DNA of 64,000 nucleotides from Orychophragmus violaceus. Its lineage: Eukaryota; Streptophyta; Magnoliopsida; Brassicales; Brassicaceae. This document shows, piece after piece, positions 1 through 11,763 of the stretch. The position numbers and the translations under genes were made by a program. Under the pieces are notes generated by a model. The model was not told where the DNA came from, searched no databases, and worked only from the letters and a program-made list of their open reading frames with translations. The DNA is taken from assembly GCA_030180135.1 (NCBI GenBank), contig CM058237.1, positions 105,911,904-105,975,903 on the forward strand. Direction: 5' to 3'. Numbering within the stretch: the stretch's first letter is position 1; each line of letters begins with the position of its first letter.

Positions 1-2
1 CG

Positions 3-332
3 GATGAAGCTTTATTGCTTGGAAGACCATTCTTGGCTACAGCAGGAGCTGTGATTGATGTTAGACAGAGTCTAATAGACCTCCACCTGGGAGATGAGAC
101 ACTGCGATATGAGATGGAGAAGCTGCGGAAGCCACTGATAGATGGACAGACTTTCAAGATCTTGGAAGCAGATGATGAGCAGCTGAATGAGACTGTGATA
201 ATAGATCCTGGAGCGCATTTTACTCCATCTTTTCTTGGACTGAAGCATTATGCAACAGCCTATTCTCCGCCATGGATGAGGAGACTTGAACAGAGACAGA
301 AAAAGTCTCTGTCAGGATCTTCCGGAACCTGA
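3..332 (+). CDS. Gypsy Gag-protease C-terminal fragment (partial, 5' end off-window)
   Basis: The frame is open from the window edge to a TGA at 330-332. It contains 'LGRPFLATAGAVIDV', the flap/C-terminal part of the retropepsin-like protease of Athila-type gypsy polyproteins. The catalytic DTG/DSG motif would lie upstream and is not visible. After it come about 70 residues ending in a basic tail (RRLEQRQKK). In full-length relatives the frame would continue into reverse transcriptase; here it stops. Either a pol deletion has been sealed by a stop codon or the element belongs to a Gag-protease-only subfamily. The protease assignment is good; the exact subfamily is inferred. Confidence 0.65.
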   Translation, partial: DEALLLGRPFLATAGAVIDVRQSLIDLHLGDETLRYEMEKLRKPLIDGQTFKILEADDEQLNETVIIDPGAHFTPSFLGLKHYATAYSPPWMRRLEQRQKKSLSGSSGT

Positions 333-510
333 AAAACCCTTGCGCGTCCGGTCAAGCTATTGACCTTAAACAAGCGCTGGGTGGGAGGCAACCCACCATT
401 AGGTACTGGTGTTTTTCTTTTTAATTTTTGGTGTTTTTGTTAGGATTTTACGTTTGTTTTTGTTTCTGGTGCAGTCATGTTTGCAGGTCTCGGATTAAAT
501 CGCAGTGCAG

Positions 511-592
511 CGATCGATGCATTTCTGCATCGATCGTCACAACACGAAAGGAATCGCATTGCAGCGATCGTTGCGGTCCTGAGCAACGATCG
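511..592. repeat. Paired CGATCG hairpins in the gypsy 3' region
   Basis: Two perfect inverted repeats lie 29 bp apart. The first has 11-bp arms (511-521 and 526-536) around a 4-nt loop. The second has 10-bp arms CGATCGTTGC / GCAACGATCG (565-574 and 583-592) around 8 nt. The second hairpin recurs with the same arms in this element's LTR at 1897-1922. Function unknown. Confidence 0.7.
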
Positions 593-1143
593 ACCATACA
601 CGAAAGTCGCCAAGTAACGGTCGATGCATCTAATGCACCGATCGATGCTGTGCGACAGAGGTAACCCGACAGACATAAACTCACCTTTTCAATTTATTTT
701 ATTTTCTTTTTACCGATCCTTCGCTGGACACTACTGGGGACAGTGTGTCTTAAGTGTGGGGGAGGTGCTACTGACGTTTATCTTTCTGTTTTCTTAAGAG
801 TCAGTCCGTTTTTCAAAATTTTTTGTTTTATTGAGTCAAAATTGTTTAAGTAAGAAACTATGATTTTCGGAGGAGATTTACAAAACTTGCAGGAACTTAA
901 GTAACCATTGGGATGAAGTTGCAGGATCTATCTCTGACTATTAGAAAACCCAGACACAGATCAACCTACTGGGAACACCCATATCGCTTCAGGTATCAGA
1001 GGATCCTTTACTGACTTCACCCCTAATACTGACTTAGATTTTCTCACCTAAGGGCTTGGTATACTTTATGTCGGATTCCCTGTTAGTTCTGACACAGCCT
1101 GTAAACCTGTCCTATTTAGTTCCCTTCTCCCCTTCTATCAAGT

Positions 1144-1167
1144 AAAAAAAAAAAAAAAAAAAAAAAA
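1144..1167. repeat. Poly(A) homopolymer, 24 nt
   Basis: Uninterrupted A run in non-coding DNA upstream of the gypsy LTR. It is far from any element terminus and there is no TSD, so it does not look like a LINE or SINE tail; probably a simple repeat. Confidence 0.8.
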
Positions 1168-1691
1168 GATAATAAACTGAGGATGAGTTAGTAACTCCGA
1201 AGTGGTCATGAGAATAGTAGCAAACACTATTATCTCTCATGTGATCCATGGAATGTGTCCAAAGTACACCCCATAACGGGAAGAACACTGATAAAAAAAA
1301 TAAAATGATACCCAGTGGGGAAAAATCAGTTGTTAAAGAAGGGAAAGAGAAGAAAGGGACTAGAGAAAGATAGTATGGTGGTCTAGAGCTGATTAGGTAA
1401 GAATCCATGTGCCTTTAGATCGATACTCCTTAGGTGAGACCGCACTTAAATACTTGCAGAAGTCAGTAGGGAGAATTTGAATGCTTGAATGTGATTGTGG
1501 AGTTTACCTAGGACAGTTGCTAAGTGTGGGGGAAGTACATGTTGGTCTTGATATCCTGTGATTGATTCTTTCAGTGGTTTACTAAGGGGAATCTGAGTAT
1601 TGTAGCTTCTAAGATGAAATGAGTTTCTGAAGAGTTTTCAAACCTCTTCACCATGTTTTAGTTCTATGTTTTGCTTGAGGGAAAGCAAAGG

Positions 1692-1707
1692 CTAAGTGTG
1701 GGGGAGT
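1692..1707 (+). other. Polypurine tract (plus-strand primer) of the Athila-like element
   Basis: The purine-rich 'aagtgtgggggag' lies directly before the TG that starts the LTR at 1708. In the replication cycle this RNA segment primes plus-strand DNA synthesis. Two decoy-like copies lie upstream near 750 and 1520. Confidence 0.65.
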
Positions 1708-2928
1708 TGATATATCATGGTTTTTACTAGTTTTAGGCCATGATATAGATGTGTTTTAGTGTCTTTTGTCTTTGTTTAGAGTCTTTTACAGGTATAATCA
1801 GGTTGGGAGCTAAATTGGAGATTATGGAGCATTTTGGAGATTTTTGGAGTGATTGGCCGAGAGATAGAGTTCACTGTCCGAAACAGAGAAAGGTGTCGAT
1901 CGTTGCACTCTAGCAACGATCGTTGCACCAGCGAGATGGGCCAAAAACTCGGCGGTTTAGAAGAATCAAGATATTGCACTTTGATCCAGAAGTTCCTGAT
2001 ATTTACAAAGAAGCCCCTGGCCGAGATTATGCCTATATAATAGATTTTTTAGAGTTTTTATTAGATACGCTTTTATACTTTTTACCATAGACTTTGATAA
2101 TTAAGAGCAGAGGATTTTTAGAGCTTTTGGGGCTGATCTGAACCTGATTCATCATCTGTATTTGGAGAAGATTTCGAACCCCTTTTACTCTTATTCTTTT
2201 ATGCAATTTACTTATCATATGATCATGTTTTCATTATCTATGTCTGAGTAGATTCCTAGTTAGACTTAGGGTTTCTCACATAGGATTTCATGACTTGCTA
2301 GACTTGTTCAATTTCAGTTGAGGATTCAAACTATATCTGTTCTTCAATTTAATTGTGCTTAAAGCTAGTTCTAACCTGATCAATTAGAATCTAGATCTTA
2401 GGTTGCTAAATACGTCACGGAAGTGGGGTTTAGGAATCTGAACTAATTAAATTGGGCAATTAAACTTTGCGCAAACGAAAGTTTGGTTTAGGATAATTGT
2501 GAACATATCAAACTTGGACTTATTGCTAGTTTAATCTGTTAGTTCTCGCATAACGGAAGTTTGGTTTGCTGCACTTAGACTTAGAGAATTATCGCAAAGG
2601 AATTTGGTTAATTCTATATCTGTGTTTTGAGTTCTAGAACTGTGCTTAATTAGATCCTTGCTGAATGAACTGTCTGCTAGTCTGATTTCCTGAGAATATC
2701 CTAGGTTTGACGCTTTTAATTACTTGCTTTCACAACCGATAATCTCTGCTACTGATTTACTTTCTTGCACTGCTTTCAATACAATCACATTGCTTATTTC
2801 TAGTATTCATTCCCTACAGTTTGATTCTCTTGAGACCAAGTGTCCCTGTGGATTCGATAACCCTATATACTACTTTGACATTGCTGTACACTTGCAGTTT
2901 AGTATAGGGATTAATTCTTGACCTATCA
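1708..2928 (+). repeat. 3' LTR of the Athila-like gypsy element (1221 bp)
   Basis: Begins TGATATATCA right after the polypurine tract and ends ...CCTATCA, with inverted termini TGATA/TATCA. A CGATCGTTGC/GCAACGATCG hairpin lies at 1897-1922. The sequence after 2928 is copia A 3' untranslated DNA, which fixes the right border. The partner LTR is off-window, so identity and age cannot be judged. Confidence 0.8.
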
Positions 2929-3494
2929 ATATGGCATAAGGCAAGAATCATAAATATTTCTACACACACTTCATGATATGCCTAAGCAATGCCTTTATAG
3001 CCGCCAGTTACAGAACGACGTTTGACAAGGTCAAAGCGCACCAATTCACATGCTAGAAAGCATGATGAACTCAGGTCTGAGGACTATACTCTATAGTCGT
3101 AATGAGAACTTCTCATGACACTGATATAACTATCCTGTAGATTTCTCATTAGCGGGTCATGTCCGATCATATGTTCACCAACATATATCTATGTGACTGA
3201 CATTGATACTCATATCAATGACTCCATGAAACTTAGTCATACGTCACCTCACATACTAGTCTTAACGGCTGTTAGTGTCCCACTTAAACAACCTACGACG
3301 AGGGACAAACATAATTTTATGTCGTCTTTCACTCATAGGGTTTAATGATCAAGTCCTCAACTTGATGACCTATAAAATGAACATTAAATACTTTGGGACC
3401 ATTATTTAATTATCCAATAATCAAATAATGCTGATGTCAGTTTTTCATAAACATGACCATAGCATGTCTATGTGAGCATGATAACTATCATAAC
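2929..3494 (-). other. 3' untranslated region of copia A (partial)
   Basis: Alignable by eye with the 3' UTRs of E (35163-35984) and B (8578-9404): shared blocks include the 'ggcataaggcaaga' stretch, 'actcaggtct' and 'actatactctatagtcgta'. No coding signal. The polypurine tract lies beyond the gypsy insertion, off-window. Confidence 0.65.
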
Positions 3495-5689
3495 TCCCAC
3501 TAGAATCAAGGCCACGTCTTCAGATATCTAGTACCTATAGCAACAGTATGAAACTACTGCTTAGTTTGTGAGAGAGGCTGCTGTGTTCTTGCTTGGAACC
3601 ATTCCAACAAACCACACCGCTATTCATTAATAAGCACTATTCTACGGTCCCCTGCTTGGAGCCCTTCCAATAGATAGCACCGCTATACAGACAAAGAGAC
3701 ATAACCAGGTGGGAACCGGGAGTTGTCTTTGTCCGTCAAACTACTCTTAACATATTCGTCACTTCCTCAGTTGAACAAGAACCTATCCTTAGTGTTTCTC
3801 AAACACTTGGGGATATTCCTTACAACTATCTAGTGACTTTTACCGGAACATATTGGTATCTTCTCGTCATGCTATATGCGTAAGCTGCATCTAGATGAGC
3901 GCAAAACATGGCATTTATGATGGATTCTATTGTAGAAGCATAAGGAATCACACTCATAGATACTAGCTCAGCCAATGTCCAAGACACTTCTTCTTGCTAA
4001 GATTATTGCCACAAGACCTTTGGTGTGAAGCCATTCTTGGAATCATGCATATTGGAACTGTCCAATACCTTATCAACATAAGGATTCTGACACGATCCAA
4101 TTAGCCTACCCCAATCCATTTCAATAGATCCTTATTCCAGGAACTCACATTGCTTCTCCCATGCCTATCGTTTAAAATGACTTCCGACCCAAGTCTTGAT
4201 AAGACTTAAGCGACGGAACGTCGTTTATGAGATTAAGTGTGAGAAATGCAATTACGCTCCCACTAGACTACTTGTAAATGCACGGTTCCTACTCGTTCCT
4301 GATCAAGTCAAAACTTTTGACCGTTTTAACAGAATGTCGATTCCAACTCCAAGATGTTTGCTTCAACCCAGAAATGGATTGGTGAAGCTAACATGCATAC
4401 CCAGCAAATTTTCGGAGTTGGGGCTCACCATCGCTTCTTCAATCTCGCATGCTCGTCACTTTTCAATGATCATCAGATCACGGCAATCGGTCACGAGAAA
4501 TCACTCTCGGGTTAGTGACGGATCCATTCGGATCTGCGAACTTTAGGCTCCACAGGTGTAGGTCCTACAGCACTTTGTAGATCCAACCGCTGCTCTCCCT
4601 CAACAGGTTGAGCAGCCTCCTGTGTTTCTCGAATTTCTTCGAGCTGTACTTCAACTCCCACTGTTTTTCTTGGAAAGAAACTTTCTATCTAGAAAAACAG
4701 AGTTCCAAACAACAAAACTTTGTTCTCGGATTTGTTGCAAAAGTAATAAGCCTCGGTTTCCCTAGGACAACCAGCGAAGTAGCACTTATCAGATTTGGGT
4801 TCAAGGTTGTCTGTTATCAACTGCTTTACATAAACCTTGCAATCCCAATTAAACAGGAAAACATACCTGGAAAACTCCCAGTCCACATCCTATGTGGTAT
4901 CTTTCAGCTGATTCTGATAGAAACCTATTTGGCGTATGTACATACATTTCTAGAGGCGTATTCCTAAAAGGATAATGGAAGATTCATGTGACTCATCATT
5001 AATCGGAGCATATCCAATAGGGTCCGATTCATTCTCAGAAACACCATCAGGTTTTCCAGGAGAAATGAGCTGTGAGACGACTTCACACTCACTTAGATGA
5101 TCACTTAATTCTTGACTCAAGTATTCTCCTCCGCGATCTAATCGAGGATCTTTAATACTTCTGTCATATCGGTTCTATACTTCATTCTGGAACTCCTTTG
5201 ACCATTTCAAAGGATTCCGACTCGTGTCTCATCAAATGAACACATCCATACTTACTGAAGTCATCAATAAAGGTAATGGAGTACTGAAGTTTTCCTCTGG
5301 CACTAATGCTCACCGGGCCATATACATCAGTATGAGCAAGGCCCGATAAGCCTCAGGCCCTTTTCTTTAGCTCTGCTAAAGAAGCCTTAGTCATTTGGCC
5401 CAGTAAGCAGACTTCATATCTCATATGATTTATAATCAAATGAGCCCAAAGGCCCATAACTATGGATCTTCTGAATTCGCTTCACTCCATGTGGTTTAAA
5501 CGACTATGCTAAGGAAAAATCGAGTTCGAGTCTTCAGACTTAAACCGTTTGGTATTTATGTTATATATACAAGCGTACATTGGTTTAAAATATAAAACCC
5601 ATTATCAAAAGGGGTGCTACCATACAATATTTCATTAAGATCAAAAGAGCAAAACTTGTCTTTTATCAGAATGAAAAACATCCAAATTC
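3495..5689 (-). pseudogene. Copia A pol remnant (protease, integrase, RT and RNase H collapsed)
   Basis: Shreds of pol can be followed on the minus strand by comparison with elements E and C: the linker between integrase and RT near 4550-4900, RT fragments around 4200-4450 and an RNase H/3' end near 3500-3700. No open frame longer than a few dozen residues survives, and much sequence is missing; the whole pol takes about 2.2 kb instead of about 3 kb. Just left of gag the sequence jumps from the zinc knuckle to the GAG-pre-integrase region (5600-5690), removing the protease. The same jump-side sequence, 'tttttcatt.tgataaaagacaag', occurs in F at 50716-50743. No product expected. Confidence 0.7.
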
Positions 5690-6469
5690 TTACAAGAAAA
5701 TAATGCAATCTCTCTTCCAATGCCCAAACTCATCACAGTAGCAGCACTTACCAACATCAGATGGGCTGGACTTGGGCTTATAAGATGACACAGGCTTATC
5801 CTGATTCCAAATCTGGACGGCCCTGCCTCTACCCTTGTCAACACAAGATTTCTCAAACCTTTTACCCTTTATGATGTTTTGCTCAGCTGTCTTGAGCATG
5901 CCATGCAGCTCAGACAACGTCTTCGTCAAGTCATTCTTGATATAGCTTTTCCTAAACTTATCATAACTTGACGGCAGTGACTGCAGAATGATTTCAGTAG
6001 CCAACTCTAGGCTAACAGGACAATCCAGTTTCGCCAGGTTATCAATGTAACCCATCATTTTAATGATATGAGGACTCACTGGAGCATCCTCTGGTAGCTT
6101 TCACCCAATGAGAGACTTAACCATCTGGTATCTCTCAACTCGTGCCTGATCCTGAAACTTCAGTTTCAGGCTGGTGATCATCTCTATTGGCGACTCCATG
6201 TTCTCGTATTGACTCTTTAAGTCCGAGTTCATGGTAGCCAACATCAGACTACACACATCTACCACATCAATATAATGCTTATTCCAAGCATCATATACTG
6301 CATGTGAGGCATTGGTCCCAAGCCTTTCGGGGAGAGCTTTCTCAAGGACATAGTCCTTACTCTCTTGCTTGAGAATAAATCTCAAATTACTATACCAATC
6401 CAGGAAATTTGATCCATTTAACTTGTCCTTCTCAAGGACGGATCGCAACGAGAAAGTAGTTTTAGACAT
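5690..6469 (-). pseudogene. Copia A Gag (UBN2 type) with one internal stop
   Basis: Starts MSKTTFSLRSVLEKDKL at 6469 and runs in a single frame to 5690, with only one interruption, a TGA at 6101-6103 where relatives encode cysteine. The UBN2-type capsid region fills roughly residues 1-210; a complete CCHC zinc knuckle (CCYCDEFGHWKRDC) lies near the C-terminus at about 5700-5745. Gag forms the virus-like particle and binds the element RNA. The frame ends where a deletion has removed the protease. That gag is so much better kept than pol next door suggests longer selection on gag, or on its RNA, as in B and F. Confidence 0.75.
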
Positions 6470-7760
6470 AGGCTGAAAACTAAGAAAAGAAAAGTTTTAG
6501 TTATGAAGTTCAGGAAATGAGAAATCTTATCTAATAAGAAAACTCGCATTATATTCAAACTATGTTTCCTCTATGAATATAATGATACAAGACCCATACT
6601 TCACCAAAATCTGAGTGGACGACTCGCCATCGCCAACACTGCAAGTCTATCAATGATCACCTGCCTTACTCATGTAATTGTAGATACCAAGGACTCCAAG
6701 ACTATCCAACAACGAAATGAGTCTTGACAGTAGACAAGATTGGGCAAGACATCAAGGTCACTTGATATTTAGTTGAGGAAACGGAACTTTAAAAGGTTAG
6801 TAAATCAATCTCTTAGGTCATGTAATTGTTTATGTCAAGCACTGCAAGACCATCAACACAACTACCTGCCTTACTCATGTAATTGTGGACACCAAGCTCT
6901 TGGCAAGACTATCACAACAACGAAATGAGTCTTGACAGTTGACCATATTGAAAACTAAGCTTTGATCTAATACACATCCAATGTGTATTCAATGGGTTTA
7001 GAATATGTTTAACTTTTAATTTTAATTGAGTTTTAATTGTTCTAACAAAAGTGGGTTAGGTCATTTGGTTTGGTTTCTCAATCATTTGGTTCAATAACAA
7101 AACGATTACGGTTCGCATCCAACCTTAACAAAACCCGATAACCGGTCAATCCAATTGAACCGATTCAATCAGTTTTAACTAATCGCGATAACCGGTCCAA
7201 TCCAATTGAACCGACTTATCCAATCAAACTGATCTTATCCAATCAAATCAGTTTATACTAATTGAGATAACCATTCCAATCCAATTGAACCAATTCATCC
7301 AATTTAAACTGATCTGATCTACCTTAACCAAGCACGATAACCAGTTCAATCCAATTGAACCGATCAACCAATCGCAAGGCCTGTGTTGACCGACACTTAT
7401 CCTATGTCGATCGACACAGTAGGGTATCGGGAAATTTAACAATGCGAGATAACCGATTCAATCCAATTGAACCGATCTATCCTTTCGCACAGCCTGTGTC
7501 GATCGATGCACCCAGTGTGTCGATTGACACAGTGCGATCTCTAAGATCGATACCCAAATTTTAATAAGCGTATTCGCGGTGCATCGACCGACACAAACTT
7601 AGTGTCGATCGACACTGTGCGAAAACACAGGTTCTTCGTTTTCGATAAGAAACAAAATCCGAGATTACTTTCATCAAAACGAAAACTAGCAAGCATTAAC
7701 CTCTTCAAATAAATCATTATTCGAATTACATGCTTCATATTCAATGATTAAAACCCTAAA
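6470..7760 (-). other. 5' leader of copia A, with CAGUG hairpins and CGATCG palindromes
   Basis: Non-coding DNA between primer site and gag. On the transcript strand it has 'tgtcgatcgacac'-type palindromes (7380-7625), then a zone rich in 'aaccgattcaatccaattgaacc', then two copies of the small hairpin with loop CAGUG (6633-6645 and 6836-6848). The order is the same as in the other six copia leaders. Confidence 0.65.
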
Positions 7761-7772
7761 GCTCTGATACCA
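7761..7772 (-). other. Primer-binding site of copia A (initiator Met tRNA)
   Basis: The minus strand reads TGGTATCAGAGC one base inside the LTR. This matches the complement of the 3' end of plant initiator methionine tRNA, the usual minus-strand primer of Ty1/copia elements. Confidence 0.85.
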
Positions 7773-7773
7773 C

Positions 7774-7938
7774 TGTGGGAACTTGGGCCAATTCTAACAG
7801 TTTCAGAATTCCACAAGTTCTAAGCCTAGGATCTGAGTTTGAGTAATTGAATCCTTACCGATGGATCTCGTGTTTACCTGGAGATTTGCAGCGGAAAGAT
7901 GAACATGTAATTGAGATCTCCAGCGCCTCAGATGCTGC
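7774..7938 (-). repeat. Copia A 5' LTR, primer-site-proximal part (interrupted by B)
   Basis: Starts at the primer-site side with TGTGGGAAC and continues to the GCTGC that B duplicated (7934-7938). The rest of the LTR resumes at 14862. Confidence 0.75.
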
Positions 7939-8577
7939 TGTAGGATTATGTGTGTTCATAGGTTTAATTATCAGATTACAACCTAACATAATCAACTAGG
8001 ATCTAGGTGATTTGCAGTTGAATCCTAAACAGATCAGGATCATTACCTTATGATTGCAGTGGATTGATCAAGGGAATATCGAGATCTGCAAGAGCTGATG
8101 ATTACCGGCTCCTCCTAGGTATCCACACGCTTACAAGCTACTGGATCAGGCTGCTAGACCAAGCTGGAACAACAGAGAGAGAGGAGGACGGCCAGACCTA
8201 AAAATCGCAGAAGACTGGTCTTTCTGGCGCCTCCCTCTTCCTTATATGGGCCCAAGTAATTAAACTAATGGCCTATTAGGCTTTTGGGCCCAAGACCCAA
8301 ATCAGACAAAAGACTGTATCTTGTCTGGCCCAATTCTCTGTACAAATACAGTAAATGTCTTGCATCTTACTGTATTAATTCTATTTTAACTTTCCCGTTA
8401 GCTATGGTGTGTGACCCTTTGGGATCATACAATACTGGTAATAAGTACTTAACTTATTGATCAAGAGCGGGCTCTAGCAAGTCATCATGACCTCCCAGTA
8501 TTTATGACTTATGTCTGATCTCGACACTTATCATACTTTCTAGAGATAGCACAGTAGATTTCAGGACATTCCCAACA
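7939..8577 (-). repeat. Copia B 3' LTR (left copy, 639 bp)
   Basis: Runs from TGTAGGATTATG to ...CATTCCCAACA in plus orientation and is followed by 'atctcccacttg', the complement of the polypurine tract. It differs from the right copy at several scattered bases (for example in the segments near 8128 and 8400). Confidence 0.85.
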
Positions 8578-9404
8578 ATCTCCCACTTGTACTGGAATCC
8601 TACATTCCCTAATCCTTTTGTCTCAATATCTCGATCTGGCATAAGGCAAGATGCGTGTCATCCTTATATAGCCAGACCATGTTCATCGGACCAGATTTGA
8701 TACTGACAATTCAAACGACTTGGGCAAGTCCGTTTGGGAGTGGCCACTCTCTTACCAGCTATCAAGTCTCCGATTGGCCTAGAGATATTACCTCCGTTAA
8801 ACGGCAGGGACAAATCCCATCTTGTTCCATCACTATGAACTACACACTTTATAATACACCCAACCAAGGTCCTTATAGCTCCCAGTTACGAAACAGCGTT
8901 AGACAATGATCAAAGCGCATCAATCCATGTGCAGTCACATGCATGCGAACTCAGGTCTAAGGACTATACTCTATAGTCGTAAATGAGAACTTTTTATGAC
9001 ACAGATATCAATATCTTGTAGAGTTCTCATCAGCGGGCCATGTCCGGTCATATGCTCCCTACATATACCTATGTGTTGACTTTGATGCTGTGCATCCATG
9101 ACCCATGAAACTTGGTCATAAGTCTCAACACACTCTAGTCTCAAGTGGTTGTTGGTGTTCCAATTTCAACAACCTTCGACTATGGACACTATGATTTATG
9201 TCATTTCGTTAAATATAGGGTTTCTTGATCAAGTCTTTCTCATGTACTTCGATGGCCTATATATAATGACATGAATCATTTTGGAACGATTATTTAAATC
9301 ACAGTTAAAATAATCCAGAAATCATAAATTTCATAAACATAAAATATTATGTTTACATGAACCTTTCAAAACAACTAAATAAAGCCCTTTACTAACTCCC
9401 ACAG
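8578..9404 (-). other. 3' untranslated region and polypurine tract of copia B
   Basis: Starts with the complement of CAAGTGGGAGAT, the polypurine tract, then carries the conserved non-coding 3' UTR shared with A, D, E, F and G. No coding signal. Confidence 0.7.
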
Positions 9405-11763
9405 AAATTAAGACTTCATCTTAATTTCACTTATCCTACAGCTACAGTCCGCGACTCGTGCTTAGGCCTAAGGAGTGGCTTTGTTAATAGATTAGCAACG
9501 TTCTCATTCGTTGAAACTTGCTGATCTACTTAACACCTCTATCATTTATCTCACGGAATAGGTTATACCTACCCTCAAGGTGTTTGGACCTCTGATGTGC
9601 AGCTAGCCTCATCTATGCTAGGAATCACATCAAGTTCAGTGATGAACTCTTCTTTCCAAACAACCTCTTTCGCCGCTACCCAAGCTGCGAAATGTTCAGC
9701 TTAAGTCATGGAGTCAGCAACAGTGCCTTGCACCGCCAGACAGACATAAGATATAACCGGACTGTGACCAGAAATCATCTTTGTCTGTTGGAAACTTGCC
9801 TTTCAGACTCTACCGACTTCTAGCACCTCACTTTCTCATCCATGTGATCTCACTCAGCATGTGTCCATGACACATCATCTTATGAGACACATACCATAAG
9901 ACTTTGGTATAAAGCCATTCTTGGAATTTCACTCTCTGGATTCGTGTAATTTCACACAATCCACTCAGCACATATAATCTCTATAGATTATTGCTCCAAG
10001 AATTATCAGGTCTTTTCTCCAAATCTTTTATTCTTAAAGTAACCTCCATGTTCAAGTCAATATAGACTGCAACAACAGAGAGTTATTTCCGAGATCTTGT
10101 ATGTCATCTATGCACACTACAAGACTTGCAACTACGCTCCCACTAGTCTCTTACAACTTACAGTTCCTTCTGTTTCTGACAAAATCAAATCCTTGATTTC
10201 TTCGTCAAAACCAAGATTCCAACTCCCAGATGATTGCACAAAACCATTCATGGATCTGTTAAACCAGCATTCATTCATGGTAGTTTCTTAAAACTACTTT
10301 CAGAGTTGGAGCCCAAACACTGCTTCTTCATTTATTCGCATCTTTGTCACAATCATTGATCAACGGATCAAGACTTTCATTTATGATAGACCCATATCTT
10401 AAGGGTTTGTGACAAATCCTTTCGGATCTTGCGAAAAACAGACTCCACAAGTGTCAGACTCTACAGTTTCTTGTAGATCTAACTTCTGCTCTTTCAAAAG
10501 ATTGAGCAGACTTTTGTGTCTCTCGAATTTCTTCGAGTTCTACTTTACTCCCACTATTTTCTTAGAAAGTATATCTCTCTACAGAAAACATAATTCCAAG
10601 CGACACTGATACTGTCCTCAGAATGGTTGTAACAGTAGTGAGTCTTGGTTTCCCTTGGACAACCAATGAATTAGCACTTGTGTTTTAATTGGCTGAAATC
10701 TTATCAGTGTCAATTACATGACACAATTCCCAAACATCCAGAAAAGACTAGTTGGCTCAATGCCAGTTCACATTTAATGTGATGTCTTTTATCTGATTTT
10801 GGTGGAACTTAATTTATTGTTTCACTGAGACTATTAGAACGTTTATTTTCAGGGTATTATTGGAAGATCTTACTGTGATTCATCTTTTAATCAAACTATG
10901 TCTTACATATTTGATCTCTCCAGTCACAAAAACCATTCCAATGGAGTTTCCAGGAGATTTGAGTCGCGAATTTACTTCGCACTCATAAAGATAATCACAT
11001 TTTACTTGACTCAAGTGATCTGCTTATTCGACCATTCGAAAAGCCATATTTCAACTAGTCCTTGTACTTCATTTTGGAACTTCTTTAATTTCATCAAGAA
11101 TTCCAGTTCATGTCTTCATGACATAACCATCATCTACTGATTCGAATCAGCCAGATTATGAAGTACTGACCACTTTTCTTTGCAGCAATTATGCTCGTTG
11201 GGCTTTCATAATTCAAATGAATTAGGCCCAATAAGCCCCTTCCCTATGTTTAAAACGTCAAGGTGAGAACAATCATTTGGTCCATTCAAACAAAATTCAT
11301 ACTCATCACTTGACTTTAGTCAACTGATCTCAAAAGCCTATTAAAGTAGGCCTTCTGAGAAAATCCTTTAGGATGGAGTTTCCGAATTTGTTTCTCAGCA
11401 ATGCGGCCCAAACAATATTGCCCGAGAATGTTGATTTGATATTTATGTTATTGGTTTATTCGTTTAGTTTAATTTCATAAAACCAATTCTTTAATGGAAT
11501 GCTACTATTAAACAATCATTAAGATTCAAAAACTCAAAATATGTTTTAATCAAAATGATAAATATCCAAATCCATAACTGAAATGAATAATGTAGATCTG
11601 CTCAAAGCAGTTACACAAATAGTAATTCCCAAAAGAAAACCAAATTTGAAGGCAACAATCAAATGAAATTCCACTCGGAATGCAGAGACATCAGCTCCAT
11701 TCACGACTTGAACTTCCCCTTGTTCCTTCTTCATTCTTCATCTACCATCAACGACCTGCACAT
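9405..11763 (-). pseudogene. Copia B pol remnant, sharing deletions with F
   Basis: On the minus strand, fragments of RNase H (about 9430-9760), RT (about 10050-10300) and the integrase-RT linker (about 10430-10620) are recognisable, all out of frame. In the RNase H part a block before 'gcactgttgctg', a TAA in the TTEAE motif region and a junction 'gctgcacatcagaggtcc' are found in the same form in F (52770-52930). Integrase and protease are largely gone. No protein can be made; the region records the shared ancestry of B and F. Confidence 0.75.

Larger units (their letters stand above)
333..1691 (+). other. Non-coding 3' region of the Athila-like element
   Basis: No coding frame with recognisable similarity. 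It holds 'ttaagtgtggggga'-type purine tracts near 750 and 1520 that resemble the real polypurine tract at 1692-1707, a 24-nt A run (1144-1167), and an inverted-repeat cluster between 511 and 650. In Athila elements this interval can carry an envelope-like ORF; none is seen here. Confidence 0.6.
1..2928 (+). mobile_element. Ty3/gypsy (Athila-like) retrotransposon, 3' portion, inserted in copia A
   Basis: The window opens inside this element. It shows the end of a protease-like frame, about 1.36 kb of non-coding DNA, a purine tract and a full 3' LTR that ends at 2928. Beyond it the sequence becomes the 3' untranslated region of copia A, recognisable because the same 'ggcataaggcaaga' block lies at 35224 in element E. 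The LTR ends (TGATA...TATCA), the repeated 'aagtgtgggggag' purine tracts and the 'gggaggcaaccc' block after the ORF are features I associate with Athila-type elements. No reverse transcriptase, RNase H or integrase is seen between the protease frame and the LTR. The 5' part and the left TSD are off-window, so insertion direction is clear but full length is not. Confidence 0.75.

Noticed and set aside
428..684. Short open frames on both strands over the hairpin cluster of the gypsy 3' region
   Set aside because: They arise from palindromic DNA; translation shows low-complexity CSDRC-like words only.
1144..1167. Poly(A) run as the tail of a LINE or processed pseudogene
   Set aside because: No TSD or upstream retrosequence; it lies in the middle of gypsy non-coding DNA.
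4196..4967. Plus-strand frames of 116 and 119 codons
   Set aside because: They are shadows of the minus-strand pol remnant of copia A.
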